From Plantactinospora sp. BC1 (GTDB lineage Bacteria; Actinomycetota; Actinomycetes; Mycobacteriales; Micromonosporaceae), in contig NZ_CP028158.1 of assembly GCF_003030345.1 (NCBI RefSeq), forward strand, positions 5,952,001 through 6,016,000: a stretch of 64,000 nucleotides of DNA. The letters run 5' to 3'. Below, piece by piece: positions 52,697-61,717 of this stretch (the first letter of the stretch is position 1; the number at the start of each line of letters is the position of its first letter). The translations under genes were made by a program, and so were the position numbers. A model generated the notes under the pieces. It was given only the letters and a program-made list of their open reading frames with translations. It made no database searches and was not told the DNA's origin.

Positions 52697-53356
52697 TTGA
52701 AGCTCTTGCTCACCTCGGGCGGCGTCACGAACCCGAGCATCGACTCGGCGCTCGTGCAGCTCCTCGGCAAGCCGATCGCCGAGTGCCACGCGCTCTGCGT
52801 CCCGACCGCACTGTGGGGTCACCCGATGTGCGGCCCGGCATCGGTACGGGGTTTCGTGGCCGCCGAACCCGACTGGCAGCACCTGTCCGGCCTGGGCTGG
52901 GCGTCGCTCGGTGTACTCGAACTCACCGCACTGCCCACCGTCGACCGGGAGCGATGGGTGCCGTGGGTCCGGAAGGCCGACGTGCTCCTGGTCGACGGCG
53001 GCGACGCGACGTACCTGTGCCACTGGATGCGGGAGTCCGGGCTGGCCGACCTGCTGCCGTCGCTGCCCGACACGGTCTGGGTGGGAGTGAGTGCCGGCAG
53101 CATGGTGATGACCCCCCGAATCGGGTCGTACTTCGTCGAGTGGCCCTCCGCGCCGGACGACCGCACCCTGGGAGTCGTCGACTTCTCGATCTTCCCGCAC
53201 CTGGACGCGTTCCCGACGAACACCCTGGTCCACGCGGAGCGGTGGGCCGCCGAGATCGGCAATCCGGCCTACGCCATCGACGAACAGACCGCCATCAAGG
53301 TCGTCGACGGCTCCGTCGAGGTGGTCTCCGAAGGGCGGTGGACGAAGTTCGGGTAG
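52697..53356 (+). CDS. Peptidase S51-like protein
   Basis: A 219-residue peptidase E-like protein with LLLTSGGVTNPSI at the start, VDGGDATYLCHWMRESGL and the nucleophile Ser in GVSAGSM. Peptidase S51 enzymes (dipeptidase E, cyanophycinase) cleave Asp-X or related peptides with a Ser in a GxSAG turn. The late His of the active site cannot be assigned with certainty. The TTG at 52697 with CTGGAG upstream fits the family start; a GTG 54 bases earlier is possible. Confidence 0.8.
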   Translation: MKLLLTSGGVTNPSIDSALVQLLGKPIAECHALCVPTALWGHPMCGPASVRGFVAAEPDWQHLSGLGWASLGVLELTALPTVDRERWVPWVRKADVLLVDGGDATYLCHWMRESGLADLLPSLPDTVWVGVSAGSMVMTPRIGSYFVEWPSAPDDRTLGVVDFSIFPHLDAFPTNTLVHAERWAAEIGNPAYAIDEQTAIKVVDGSVEVVSEGRWTKFG

Positions 53357-53429
53357 CGGTCGCCCGGCATTTTGTGTCCTCGCCTCGTTGGACGTGACCC
53401 TGTCGAACCTTGTCCACCGGTAGCACCTC

Positions 53430-54152
53430 CTAGCGCGCCCGCCCTGCCGCAGGACTGACCGGCCGACGAGGTCGCGCGGCCAGGATCTGTCCGGTCGTCG
53501 CCGAGGCCCACAGCCAGCCGAGGGCACCCCCGGCAAGCATGACCCGGTAGTCGGGGATCACCATCCCGACGACGGTCAACCCGAGGTAGGCGACGGCGGT
53601 GCCGTGGCTCACCGCGGCCCACCCACGTCGGTCGGTGCGCCGGAAGCGGTACCCGAAGACGAGGGCGGCAACGACCAGCGCCAGCCCCATCAGCGGGTTG
53701 GCGAGAATGTGCAGCATGCCATGCCAGCTCAGCTCTTCGGGCGGCCCGGCGGGCGCACCGGCCGGATAGCCGTGGCCGGGGTCGACGACGAGGACGCCAC
53801 CCATCAGCAGCGCCGCCCCGTAGACGGCGATGAGGATCGGGCCCCAGGTGCCGGCCGGGCTGCCATGCAGCATTCGGCGCAGGCCCGCCGCCGAGGCGAG
53901 TATCAGCAGGCCGGCCACGATGAAGTTGGCGATCTGGATCCATCCCGCCGCGCCCAGGCTGAGCATGCTCAGGGGGTGGATCCTCGGGTCGACGTCGGCC
54001 TTCGCCGCGAACTGGACGAGGGTCGTGGCGAGGAAGAGCGGGCCGGCGAGCACGCCCGCCGCGAGCAGGACGACGGTACGCCGGGACGGCGCTGGACGTC
54101 CGTCCGTCGCGGGTTCGGCCGAGGCGCCGACGGTGGTGGTGGCCAGGGACAT
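53430..54152 (-). CDS. DUF998-like membrane protein
   Basis: A 240-residue protein with six hydrophobic helices, including LLAAGVLAGPLFLATTLVQ, HPLSMLSLGAAGWIQIANFIVAGLLILAS and HGMLHILANPLMGLALVVAALVFG. Such arrangements are typical of DUF998 membrane proteins, for which no function is known. ATG with TGGAG upstream. It stands alone. Confidence 0.75.
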   Translation of the reverse strand: MSLATTTVGASAEPATDGRPAPSRRTVVLLAAGVLAGPLFLATTLVQFAAKADVDPRIHPLSMLSLGAAGWIQIANFIVAGLLILASAAGLRRMLHGSPAGTWGPILIAVYGAALLMGGVLVVDPGHGYPAGAPAGPPEELSWHGMLHILANPLMGLALVVAALVFGYRFRRTDRRGWAAVSHGTAVAYLGLTVVGMVIPDYRVMLAGGALGWLWASATTGQILAARPRRPVSPAAGRAR

Positions 54153-54316
54153 CGGTACTCCAGGAGTGTTGGTGACGAGGGTCGGTGGTTGTCGTCGGTC
54201 CGCGTCGGCGGGATACCAGCGGCCCGGTGACGCCCTCAACGATTCGCGAACCGCCGACGCCGACCAAGCCATGATCGGGCTACGACCGTTGACCCAGATT
54301 CAACGAAGGAGCACCC

Positions 54317-54475
54317 GGCAGCCTCCCCCAGCGCATCTTCGTGCTGGCCTACAACCCCGCCAAGGGCAGGCTCAGCCTGACCGCCAACCTCGGCATCCTG
54401 CTCCGGGCCGCAGCCCTCGCCGACCTCTACCGGGGCGGTCACCTCACCGACGAACGCGGCCGCGCCACCATCGGC
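54317..54475 (+). pseudogene. Fragment of a GPP34 (GOLPH3-like) gene
   Basis: The translation LPQRIFVLAYNPAKGRLSL, then LGILLRAAALADLYRGGHLTDERGR, matches the N-terminal region of actinobacterial GPP34-domain proteins. The start codon is not where expected, and homology stops after about 50 residues, running into the upstream region of the protease gene. This is a remnant of a deleted gene. The remaining bases of 54153-54648 hold the protease promoter and nothing else I can support. Confidence 0.6.
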
Positions 54476-54648
54476 ATCCCGCACCCCTGCCACGATCCAC
54501 GGGATGTCGGGTCGGGGATCGATGTCGGTCGCTTGTTTTCCATCCTTTCCCGACGGACTACCTTGGCTGGGAAGGACGGCCACCCTCGCATCGCTTCCGT
54601 TCCGGTGAACTACGGACGAAGGCATGCGCATGGCGTACGGGAGGATTC

Positions 54649-57600
54649 ATGCGCACTCGACGAGGGCCGTGGCGCGGGCTGCTGGCCGCCGTTCTGGTCG
54701 GCTCGCTGCTCCCGGCCGGCGTCGGCCCGGGAGCCGGTACGGCCGCACCGACCGGTACTGCCGGCCCCCGCGCGGCCAGTGCTGGCTCGCCGAGCGGCGG
54801 CGTGGCCGGGGCTGGCGAGGTGGCTCGGGACCTCGTCCTCGTCACCGGTGACCGGGTGACCCTCAACCCCACCGGCGCGGTCGGGATCGAGCCCGGCGAG
54901 GGCCGGGACGGCATCAACTTCGCCACCTACCGCGACCCCGACGGGCACGTCCACGTCGTACCGTCCGACGCGGAGGACCTTCTGGCGCGAGGCGAACTCG
55001 ACCGGAACCTGTTCGACGTGACCACGCTCGCCGAGTACGGCTACGACAGCCGGGGCGGGGGCACGCCGCTGATCGTGACGTACGCCAGGATCGGCGACAG
55101 TCCCGTGGCGCGCGGGCGGTTCGCCAAGGGCGGCGCGCGACTCACCCGGGAGTTACCCAGCGTGCGCGGCGCCGCGGTCGAGTCGTCGCCCGGCACGGCG
55201 GCGAAGCTCTGGAACGAGATCACCACCGAGGTCGCCACCGGCGCCGGCCGGCGGAAACTGCGCGACGAGATCGGCCAGGTGTGGTTGGACCGCAGGTTGA
55301 GCCTGCACCTGGAGAGCAGCGTGCCCCAGGTTGGTGCGCCGACGGCCTGGGCCGCCGGCTACGACGGAACCGGTGCGAAGATCGCCGTACTCGACTCGGG
55401 CATCGACGCCACCCACCCCGACCTGGCCGGGAAGGTCGTCGCCGCGCGGAACTTCACCTCGGAGGCCGATGCCCGGGACCTGCTCGGCCACGGGACGCAC
55501 GTGGCCTCGATCGCGGCCGGCACCGGCGCGGCGTCCGACGGTACCCGCCGGGGTGTGGCACCCGGCGCCGCGCTGCTCAACGGCAAGGTCTGCACCGCAG
55601 CGGCCTCGAACAACTGCCCGGAGTCGGCGATCATCGCCGGCATGCAGTGGGCCGCGCAGCAGGGCGCGGACGTGGTCAACCTCAGCCTCGGCGGGCTCGA
55701 CACCGTCGGCGTCGATCCCATGGAGCAGGCCGTCAACACCCTCACCGCGCAGTACGGCACGCTCTTCGTGGTCTCGGCCGGCAACCGCGGTCCCGGCGAG
55801 ATGACGGTGGAGACCCCCAGTACCGCCGACGCGGCACTGTCGGTCGGTGCCGTCGGCGACGACGACTTCCTGCCCTACTTCACCGCCCGCGGCCCGCGCA
55901 TCGGCGACACCGCGATCAAGCCGGACCTGACCGCACCAGGGGTGAGCATCACCGCGGCGGCCAGCTCCACCGCACCCTCGACGCCACCCGGCGAGTTCTA
56001 CGTGGCGAACGAGGGTACCTCGATGGCCGCGCCGCACGTGGCCGGCGCGGCCGCGATCCTCGCACAGCGCAACCCGGAGTGGACCGCGACGCAGCTCAAG
56101 TCGGCGTTGCTGGGCTCGGCCCAACCCCACGACCCGACACCGGTCATCGAACAGGGCGCCGGTCGGCTCGACATCGCCCGCGGGTACGACCAGCGGCTGC
56201 TCGCCGACCCGCCGAGCCTCAGCCTGGGCCGCCAGCAGCACCCGCACCACGACGACCCGGTGCTCAACCGCACCGTGACCTACACGAACACCGGCACCTC
56301 CGCCATCACCCTGAGCCTGGAGCTGACGACCCGGGACCCGAACGGCTCGGCCGCGCCGGCCGGAATGTTCTCCCTCGGCGCCTCCTCGGTAACCGTGCCG
56401 GCGGGCGGCAGCGCCGCCCTACGGTTCACCGCCGACACCGCGCTGAACGGCCCGGAGGGGCACTACGGCGGGACCATCACGGCGACGGCCGCCGACGGGG
56501 TACGCGTCGTCACCCCGTACGCGGTCGACCGTGCCGTCGCCGGTGGGGAGGTCACCTTCCGGCACCTCAACAGCGTCGGCGAGCCGACCAGCGAACGCAG
56601 CACCATACTGTTCTCCCTGGACGGCGGGGAGGACTACTTCCTCGGCACCGAGAGCGAGCCGATCACCCGGTACATCCGGGCGGGGACGTACCTCCTCCAG
56701 TCCTGGATCACCGACTCGGCCGACTTCGAATCCCGGCAGACGATGCTGGTCGACCCGAGCGTGCGCATCGACGGCGACCAGACCATCACCCTCGATGCCC
56801 GGCGGGGGCGGCCGGTCGACGTCGACATCACCGACGACCCGAACGAGGGGACCGTCAGCGTGGAGCTGGGATACTGGTGGCGCGACAACGCCGGCAACAT
56901 GCGGTCGTACAGCAACCTGCTCGATGGCGGTCGGCCGCTCGCCTTCGGCCAGGTCGACCCCGAGCAACGCACCCCCGGGCTGACCAGCTTCCTGAACATC
57001 ACCCTGGCCGCGCCCGGGCCGGGCGGCGACTTCGTCAACTCGCCCCGCAGCTACCACCTGGTGCGGCGGTTCGAGCAGTACGTACCGACCGGATTCACCC
57101 AGACCCACTCGACCGCGTCGCTGGCCCGGGTGGACGCGCGACTCGGCGAGAGCACCCCGAACACCCGGGGAAACAAGACGTCGTACCCGTCCTTCGGGGA
57201 GCAGCGCTGGGCCGGCCAGTTCGCGATCCAGTTCGACCTTCCCTTCACCCACACCGAGTACTACAGCGCCGCCGCCGGTCTGCGCTGGTTCTCGACGTTC
57301 GGGGACCATCATCCGGCGACCCGCACCTCGACGATCTCGTTGCAGAGCGCACCACGCGCCTACCGCGCCGGGACCATCGTCACCGAGGGGTGGAACGAGC
57401 CCGTGCTCGGCCCGTCGTACTCCGCGCTGCTGCTGCCGTCCGACGGCGTGCACCGTACCGGCGACACCATCCATCTGGACCCGACGCTCATCGGCGACGG
57501 TTCCGGCCACTCCGGGTGGAGCAACGCCACGCCGCGGTACACGCTCCGTCGCAACGGGACGGTCATCGCCGACAGCACCGACGGCCCCTGGCCCGACGTG

Positions 57601-58059
57601 ACGGTACCGGCCACCCGGTCGACCTTCCTCTTGGAGGGCCGGGTGGAACCGATGGCGCCGGCTGAGCTCTCCACCCTGGTCACCGCCGTCTGGACGTTCC
57701 GCTCGGGCACCGCGAGCGGCAGCACACCGGTACGACTTCCGCTCTGGACGGTGTCGTTCCGGCCGGCCCTCGACGAGAACAACGTCGCGAAATCGGGTAC
57801 GACCTTCAGGCTCCCGGCGACGCTCGCGGCCCAGCCCGGCTCGACGCCCGGCAGTGTGCGAAAGGTGACCGTGCAGTATTCGACCGACGACGGGAGATCG
57901 TGGAGGAACGCCACGGTCACGGGATCCGGCAACACCCGGACCGTCGCGGTGCGGCACCCGAACACGTCCGGGTTCGTCTCCCTGCGGGCGACGGTGACGG
58001 ACTCGGCGAACAACTCGGTGAAGCAGACAGTCATCCGCGCGTACCGGATCGCTCCATAG
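54649..58059 (+). CDS. Secreted subtilisin-like serine protease (S8) with large C-terminal part
   Basis: 1136 residues. A signal peptide (LLAAVLVGSLLPAGVGPGAGTAA) is followed by a propeptide-like region (about 50-215). The S8 catalytic domain (about 230-505) has Asp249 (VLDSGID), His281 (GHGTHVAS) and Ser458 (GTSMAAPH). Beta-sandwich regions follow: about 540-640 (RTVTYTNTGTSAITLSLELT...GHYGGTITATA, a Fn3-like subtilase domain) and more to the C-terminus, ending VSLRATVTDSANNSVKQTV. It resembles large actinobacterial extracellular subtilases that degrade proteins outside the cell. ATG after GGGAGGATTC. Confidence 0.92.
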   Translation: MRTRRGPWRGLLAAVLVGSLLPAGVGPGAGTAAPTGTAGPRAASAGSPSGGVAGAGEVARDLVLVTGDRVTLNPTGAVGIEPGEGRDGINFATYRDPDGHVHVVPSDAEDLLARGELDRNLFDVTTLAEYGYDSRGGGTPLIVTYARIGDSPVARGRFAKGGARLTRELPSVRGAAVESSPGTAAKLWNEITTEVATGAGRRKLRDEIGQVWLDRRLSLHLESSVPQVGAPTAWAAGYDGTGAKIAVLDSGIDATHPDLAGKVVAARNFTSEADARDLLGHGTHVASIAAGTGAASDGTRRGVAPGAALLNGKVCTAAASNNCPESAIIAGMQWAAQQGADVVNLSLGGLDTVGVDPMEQAVNTLTAQYGTLFVVSAGNRGPGEMTVETPSTADAALSVGAVGDDDFLPYFTARGPRIGDTAIKPDLTAPGVSITAAASSTAPSTPPGEFYVANEGTSMAAPHVAGAAAILAQRNPEWTATQLKSALLGSAQPHDPTPVIEQGAGRLDIARGYDQRLLADPPSLSLGRQQHPHHDDPVLNRTVTYTNTGTSAITLSLELTTRDPNGSAAPAGMFSLGASSVTVPAGGSAALRFTADTALNGPEGHYGGTITATAADGVRVVTPYAVDRAVAGGEVTFRHLNSVGEPTSERSTILFSLDGGEDYFLGTESEPITRYIRAGTYLLQSWITDSADFESRQTMLVDPSVRIDGDQTITLDARRGRPVDVDITDDPNEGTVSVELGYWWRDNAGNMRSYSNLLDGGRPLAFGQVDPEQRTPGLTSFLNITLAAPGPGGDFVNSPRSYHLVRRFEQYVPTGFTQTHSTASLARVDARLGESTPNTRGNKTSYPSFGEQRWAGQFAIQFDLPFTHTEYYSAAAGLRWFSTFGDHHPATRTSTISLQSAPRAYRAGTIVTEGWNEPVLGPSYSALLLPSDGVHRTGDTIHLDPTLIGDGSGHSGWSNATPRYTLRRNGTVIADSTDGPWPDVTVPATRSTFLLEGRVEPMAPAELSTLVTAVWTFRSGTASGSTPVRLPLWTVSFRPALDENNVAKSGTTFRLPATLAAQPGSTPGSVRKVTVQYSTDDGRSWRNATVTGSGNTRTVAVRHPNTSGFVSLRATVTDSANNSVKQTVIRAYRIAP

Positions 58060-58334
58060 CCCGAGCCCCCGGACCGCTCCCGCGATTCGACGTAGCTTCC
58101 GTGAGCGCACCGCGGCAGTCCGCCATCGGGCCCGGATGAGGTCGAGTCGGAACCGTCCGTCCGGGCATCGACGCCGGTGGCTCTGGTGTCCGTGCTCCGC
58201 CCCTGCTCCTGCTCGCCCCGCTACTCCGGCTCACCGGTCTGCTCCGGCGTCGGCACTCGCGGATGGCGCGCTGGCGAAGGGCCTCTGTCCGGCACCTGCG
58301 GCTGCCGCACCGGTACGCCGACCGAGCCACGCCC
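58060..58334. other. Intergenic stretch with no recognisable gene
   Basis: The bases after the protease stop carry no frame I can link to a family. Together with the neighbouring fragments this looks like a rearranged zone. Confidence 0.4.
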
Positions 58335-58465
58335 CTGAGAGAGTGTTGTGATACCTCGGCGTGACCTTTGCTGACTCTTTGGACGAAGATCACTTCTGTG
58401 TCGTTGTGTTTGTAAACCGGCGTACGAGTCGTCGCTGACTGATCGGCAGTGGGCGGTGATCGAGG
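58335..58465 (+). mobile_element. Remnant of an IS5-type insertion sequence (left end and transposase start)
   Basis: GAGAGTGTTGTGATACC near 58339 looks like an IS terminal sequence, and bases 58423-58464 translate to YESSLTDRQWAVIE, the usual N-terminus of IS5-group (IS4811-like) transposases. Composition is lower in GC than around. Only the first 130 bases remain. The reading breaks off exactly where the TauE fragment begins (58466), so this is a deletion scar. Confidence 0.65.
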
Positions 58466-58609
58466 GTGCACGGTGGCGGACGCAGCCGCTGGGTTGGTGC
58501 CGATTGCCAGCAGCAGCGTGGTGGGGGTGACGCCGTGCACCATGACGGGACTGCCGACGACTAGCTGCGCACCCAGCCCTACCAGTGCGATGAGCAGAAG
58601 TTTTCGCAC
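58466..58609 (-). pseudogene. Truncated TauE/SafE-family permease fragment
   Basis: From a GTG with AAGGAA upstream, 48 codons read MRKLLLIALVGLGAQLV...GVTPTTLLLAIGTNPAAASATVH. This is the conserved N-terminus of actinobacterial TauE/SafE (sulfite exporter-like) permeases, which normally run to 250-300 residues. After the His codon the homology ends at the IS remnant. The SPVMVHG stretch already departs from the usual SLGMGYG, so the fragment is decaying. Confidence 0.65.
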
Positions 58610-58662
58610 GGGCGTTCCTTCCCTGAAAGGTGGTCGAGGGTATGCTTGACTGTTTTTTTTAG

Positions 58663-59222
58663 ATGGGTAGAAGAGACAGGCGCAGTCTGGCCGGACCGTC
58701 CGGCTCGTCCTCGTACCGCTGCTCTGTGCGCACTTCCTCGCCGCCGGGCTGGCCCCGGCGGCACCGGCAGCGGCGCACGGCAGCAAGATCAAGCTTCTGG
58801 TCGCCGGTGACGGCGCCACCGGGGTGACCGTGCAGGCCAGCTACGCCGACGGCCATCCGCTGGACAACGGTGCCCGGCTGGTGGTGACCGCCACCGGTGA
58901 GGGCGGCCGGACGGTCGGTCCGCTCCAGCTCGACCCGGCCGGCGAGGGGAAGGGCTTCTACAGCACCGGGCCGCTCCTCACTCCCGGACCCTGGCAGGTC
59001 ACGGTCACCGCGCCGAAGCCCACCCCGGCCACGGTGCAGGTGGTCGTGCAGGCCCGCGCCGCCCAGGCCGCCCCGCCGGCGCCCGCGCCAGGCGCGGCCG
59101 GCACGCCTGACCCGGCCGGCAACTCGACCACCCGGCTGTGGTGGCTGGCCGGCGCCGCGATGGCACTCGCCGCCCTCGCCACCCTCGGCGCCCTCCTGGT
59201 ACGCACCCGCCGCCGCGCCTGA
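58663..59222 (+). pseudogene. Frameshifted secreted, membrane-anchored protein (YtkA/CopC-like)
   Basis: The main frame reads, before 58824, LVLVPLLCAHFLAAGLAPAAPAAAHGSKIKLLVAG, a signal peptide, then a beta domain (VTVQASYADGHPLDNGARLVVTATGEGG...GPWQVTVTAP) and a C-terminal helix ending RTRRRA. No ATG, GTG or TTG opens this frame before the domain; an in-frame TAG lies just upstream. An ATG at 58663 starts MGRRDRRSLAG in another frame, which would join the signal peptide after a one-base shift near 58695. So either the gene is broken or the sequence has an error. It resembles YtkA/CopC-type domains of copper- or redox-linked proteins. An internal GTG at 58824 would give a protein without a signal. 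Confidence 0.55.
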
Positions 59223-59230
59223 CCCCACTC

Positions 59231-59290
59231 ACCTGGACACCAGATGCGTCAACCGCGCCGGGTAACGCCTCTGCCGTCCAGGTCGACGCC
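59231..59290. repeat. 60-bp palindromic repeat, copy A
   Basis: This begins ACCTGGACACCAGATGCG and ends GTCCAGGTCGACGCC. It is about 85% identical to copy B at 60386-60445. Its arms are less perfect than those of copy B. The two copies flank the AbiEi/DUF559-type gene. Confidence 0.75.
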
Positions 59291-59485
59291 GTCGGGGCGT
59301 CCGCTCCCGGCGGCAGCCTCCGCCCCGGCGGCAGCTTCCGCGCCCGACCGCACCGCCAGCATCCGCGCCGGCGCCAGCTTCCGCTTGGGCGGCAGCTTCC
59401 GCTCGGGCGGCAGTGGCGGGTGGCGGGGCTGGCGTTCCTGGTGGACGGGGCAGCGCGACGACGAGGGCTGCGGCACGCTGGTCCG

Positions 59486-60407
59486 ATGCCTCGTCCTCCC
59501 CGGGTACCGGCCAGGTTGGCGTTCCTGCCCTTCTCGGCGAGGGTGGCCGTGTCAGAGGGGTTGCTCAGCCGGAGCATGCTGCGCGGGCCGGCCTGGCACC
59601 GGCTGCTTCCCGACGTCTACGTGCACCGCGACGGTTACCGGGAGGACGACCACCGGATGTGGTGCGACGCGGTCGCGCTCACCCTGCCCCCGGGCGCGGC
59701 CATCGGCGGGCTGAGCGCCGCACATCTGTGGGGCGTACCGCTCCTCCCCCGGGACGCTCCGGTCACCGTGCTGGTGCCGGGGGTCACCCGACCCCGTCCC
59801 CGGGAACGGGTCCGCTACACGCTCGCGAAACTCTCCCCCGACGACGTGACCCGGTTCGGCGGGCTGCCGGTCACCACGCCGGTGCGTACCGCGTTCGACC
59901 TGGGACGGAAGCCACCGCGTACCGAGGCGGTGGTGGCGGTGGACGCGCTGCTGAACCGTCGGCTGGTGAAGCCCGCCGCGCTCACCGACTATCTCGCCGC
60001 GCGTCCCGGCTGGCCCGGCGTACCACTGCTGCGCGAGGTCCTCGGCCTGGCGGAACCGCTCAGCGAGTCGCCGATGGAGACCCGCCTGCGGCTTCTGCTC
60101 GTCGATGCCGGCCTGCCACCGCCGACGGCACAGCACGACGTGTACGACGCCCGGGGGCGGTTCGTCGGTCGGGTGGACCTCGGGTATCCCCCGGCTGCGG
60201 ATCGCCATCGAGTACGAGGGCGACCACCATCGCGAGCGGGCGCACTTCCGTCAGGACGTCGCCCGGCTGAACGACCTTCGCGCCGCCGGCTGGGTGGTGC
60301 TCCGCTTCACCGCCGACGATGTCCTGCGGCATCCCGCCCGCGTGGTCGCCCAGGTGGCCCAGGCCATCCGGGAACGCCTCCAACCACCTGGACACCAGAG
60401 GCGCTAA
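59486..60407 (+). pseudogene. AbiEi/DUF559-type endonuclease-domain protein with a frameshift
   Basis: The N-terminal part (SEGLLSRSMLRGPAWHRLLPDVYVH, GLSAAHLWGVPLL, GLPVTTPVRTAFDLGR) is typical of the AbiEi-like/DUF559 proteins common in actinobacteria, whose C-terminus is a Vsr-like nuclease fold. That C-terminus (IAIEYEGDHHRERAHFRQDVARLNDLRAAGW, VLRFTADDVL) is present but one frame off. The shift occurs at the five-C run 60188-60192, where one C too many separates VDLGYP from RLRIAIEYEG. Without it the protein would be about 306 residues. A real mutation or a homopolymer error are both possible. The stop codon lies inside repeat copy B. Confidence 0.7.
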
Positions 60408-60445
60408 CCGTGCCGGGTAACGCATCTGGTGTCCAGGTCGACACC
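60386..60445. repeat. 60-bp palindromic repeat, copy B
   Basis: Perfect 14-bp arms ACCTGGACACCAGA (60386-60399) and TCTGGTGTCCAGGT (60425-60438) enclose a partly self-complementary centre. It overlaps the end of the AbiEi/DUF559-type gene and pairs with copy A at 59231-59290. Confidence 0.8.
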
Positions 60446-60517
60446 GCCACACCGCCAGCGCCGAGGCGGCTGCCGGCGGGTGGCGGGGGTTGGCCCGGCG
60501 GCGCTGGTCCGGCGGGT

Positions 60518-61474
60518 TCAGAGGAGGGTGCGCAGGGTGGTGAGGTCGTCCGGGGTGGGCTGCCAGCGGCCGGCGTTGGCGTTGGCGCGTACCTGGTCGG
60601 GGGTGGTGGCACCGGCGATCACCGAGGTCACCGCCGGCTGGGCGGCCAGGCCGCCGATCGCGACGTCCAGCAGGGAACGGCCGCGCTCGGCGGCGTACTT
60701 CTCCAGCGCCTCGATGGTGTCCCACGGCGCCGACGCCAGCCGGGCGGCGTACCTCGGGCTCGTGCCGGCGAGCCGACTGTCCGAGGGCGGCTGGGCACCC
60801 CGCTTGTACTTGCCGGTGAGCAGCCCGTCGGCGAGCGGGAAGAACGGCAGCAGGCCGAGCCCGAAGTGCTGCGCCGCCGGCACCACCTCGGCCTCCACGC
60901 CCCGGTTCAGCAGGCTGTACTCGTTCTGCGCGCTGATGAACGGCGAGTAGCCCCCGGTACGCGCCGTCCAGGCGGCGTCGGCGATCTGCCAGCCGGTGAA
61001 GTTGGAGTTGCCGACGTAACGGACCTTGCCGGCCCGGACCAGGTCGTCCAGCGCGCGCAGGGTCTCCTCGATCGGCGTACCCGGGTCGGGTTCGTGCATC
61101 TGGTAGAGGTCGATGTGGTCGGTGCCGAGCCGGCGCAGGGACGCCTCGACCGCCCGGGCGACGTAGCGGCGGGCGCCTCGGGCGCCGAGGTCCGGCCCGT
61201 TCATCCCGGACATGCTCATGCCGAACTTGGTCGCCAGCACGATGTCGTCGCGCCGGCCGCGCAGCGCGGCACCGAGCAGCTCCTCCGACCCGCCGTGCGG
61301 CTCGCCGTAGATGTCGGCGGTGTCGAAGAGGTTGATGCCGGCGTCGAGGGCGGCGTCGACCACGGCCCGGGTACCGGCGGCGTCGAGCTTGCGGCCGAAG
61401 TTGTTGCAGCCGACCCCGACGACGGACACCACGAGCCCGGAGTCGCCCAACCGGCGATAGGTCATCTCAGTCAC
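60518..61474 (-). CDS. Aldo/keto reductase
   Basis: A 318-residue NADPH-dependent aldo/keto reductase. The catalytic residues are in DTADIYGEPHGGSEELLG (Asp, Tyr), VLATKFGM (Lys) and DLYQMHEPD (His). The cofactor end shows VIAGATTPDQVRANANA. It probably reduces small carbonyl compounds. There is no link to its neighbours. GTG 61474 or ATG 61465 could be the start; I prefer the GTG, with AGGG eight bases upstream. Confidence 0.92.
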   Translation of the reverse strand: MTEMTYRRLGDSGLVVSVVGVGCNNFGRKLDAAGTRAVVDAALDAGINLFDTADIYGEPHGGSEELLGAALRGRRDDIVLATKFGMSMSGMNGPDLGARGARRYVARAVEASLRRLGTDHIDLYQMHEPDPGTPIEETLRALDDLVRAGKVRYVGNSNFTGWQIADAAWTARTGGYSPFISAQNEYSLLNRGVEAEVVPAAQHFGLGLLPFFPLADGLLTGKYKRGAQPPSDSRLAGTSPRYAARLASAPWDTIEALEKYAAERGRSLLDVAIGGLAAQPAVTSVIAGATTPDQVRANANAGRWQPTPDDLTTLRTLL

Positions 61475-61572
61475 GAGATCAACCCTATGCCGCCGTCCCG
61501 GGCCGGAGACTCCGCACCGGAGTCCGCTCACCCGGCCAGGGGACGCCATTCGAGAAAATGATTCGACGACGA

Positions 61573-61586
61573 TTCACGTACGTGAA
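61573..61586. promoter_or_regulatory. 14-bp perfect palindrome in a divergent promoter
   Basis: TTCACGTACGTGAA lies between the aldo/keto reductase and the glycosyltransferase, in a less GC-rich spacer that also has a TATATC box near 61632. It may be an operator. Confidence 0.4.
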
Positions 61587-61717
61587 ATCGACTGGCGTAC
61601 TGGCGCGTCGCGCGCGTACGCCGGAAACTGCTATATCGTGGGCACGGATACGGCGACCTCTGCGATTACCCCGTGCCGTTAACGGTCGCCGCGCGAGGTG
61701 TCGAAAGGCGGGTTCAC

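Noticed and set aside
53830-54648. N-terminal extension of the subtilisin frame
   Set aside because: It crosses a divergent gene, the GPP34 remnant and the promoter. The ATG at 54649 has a good ribosome site and a signal peptide.
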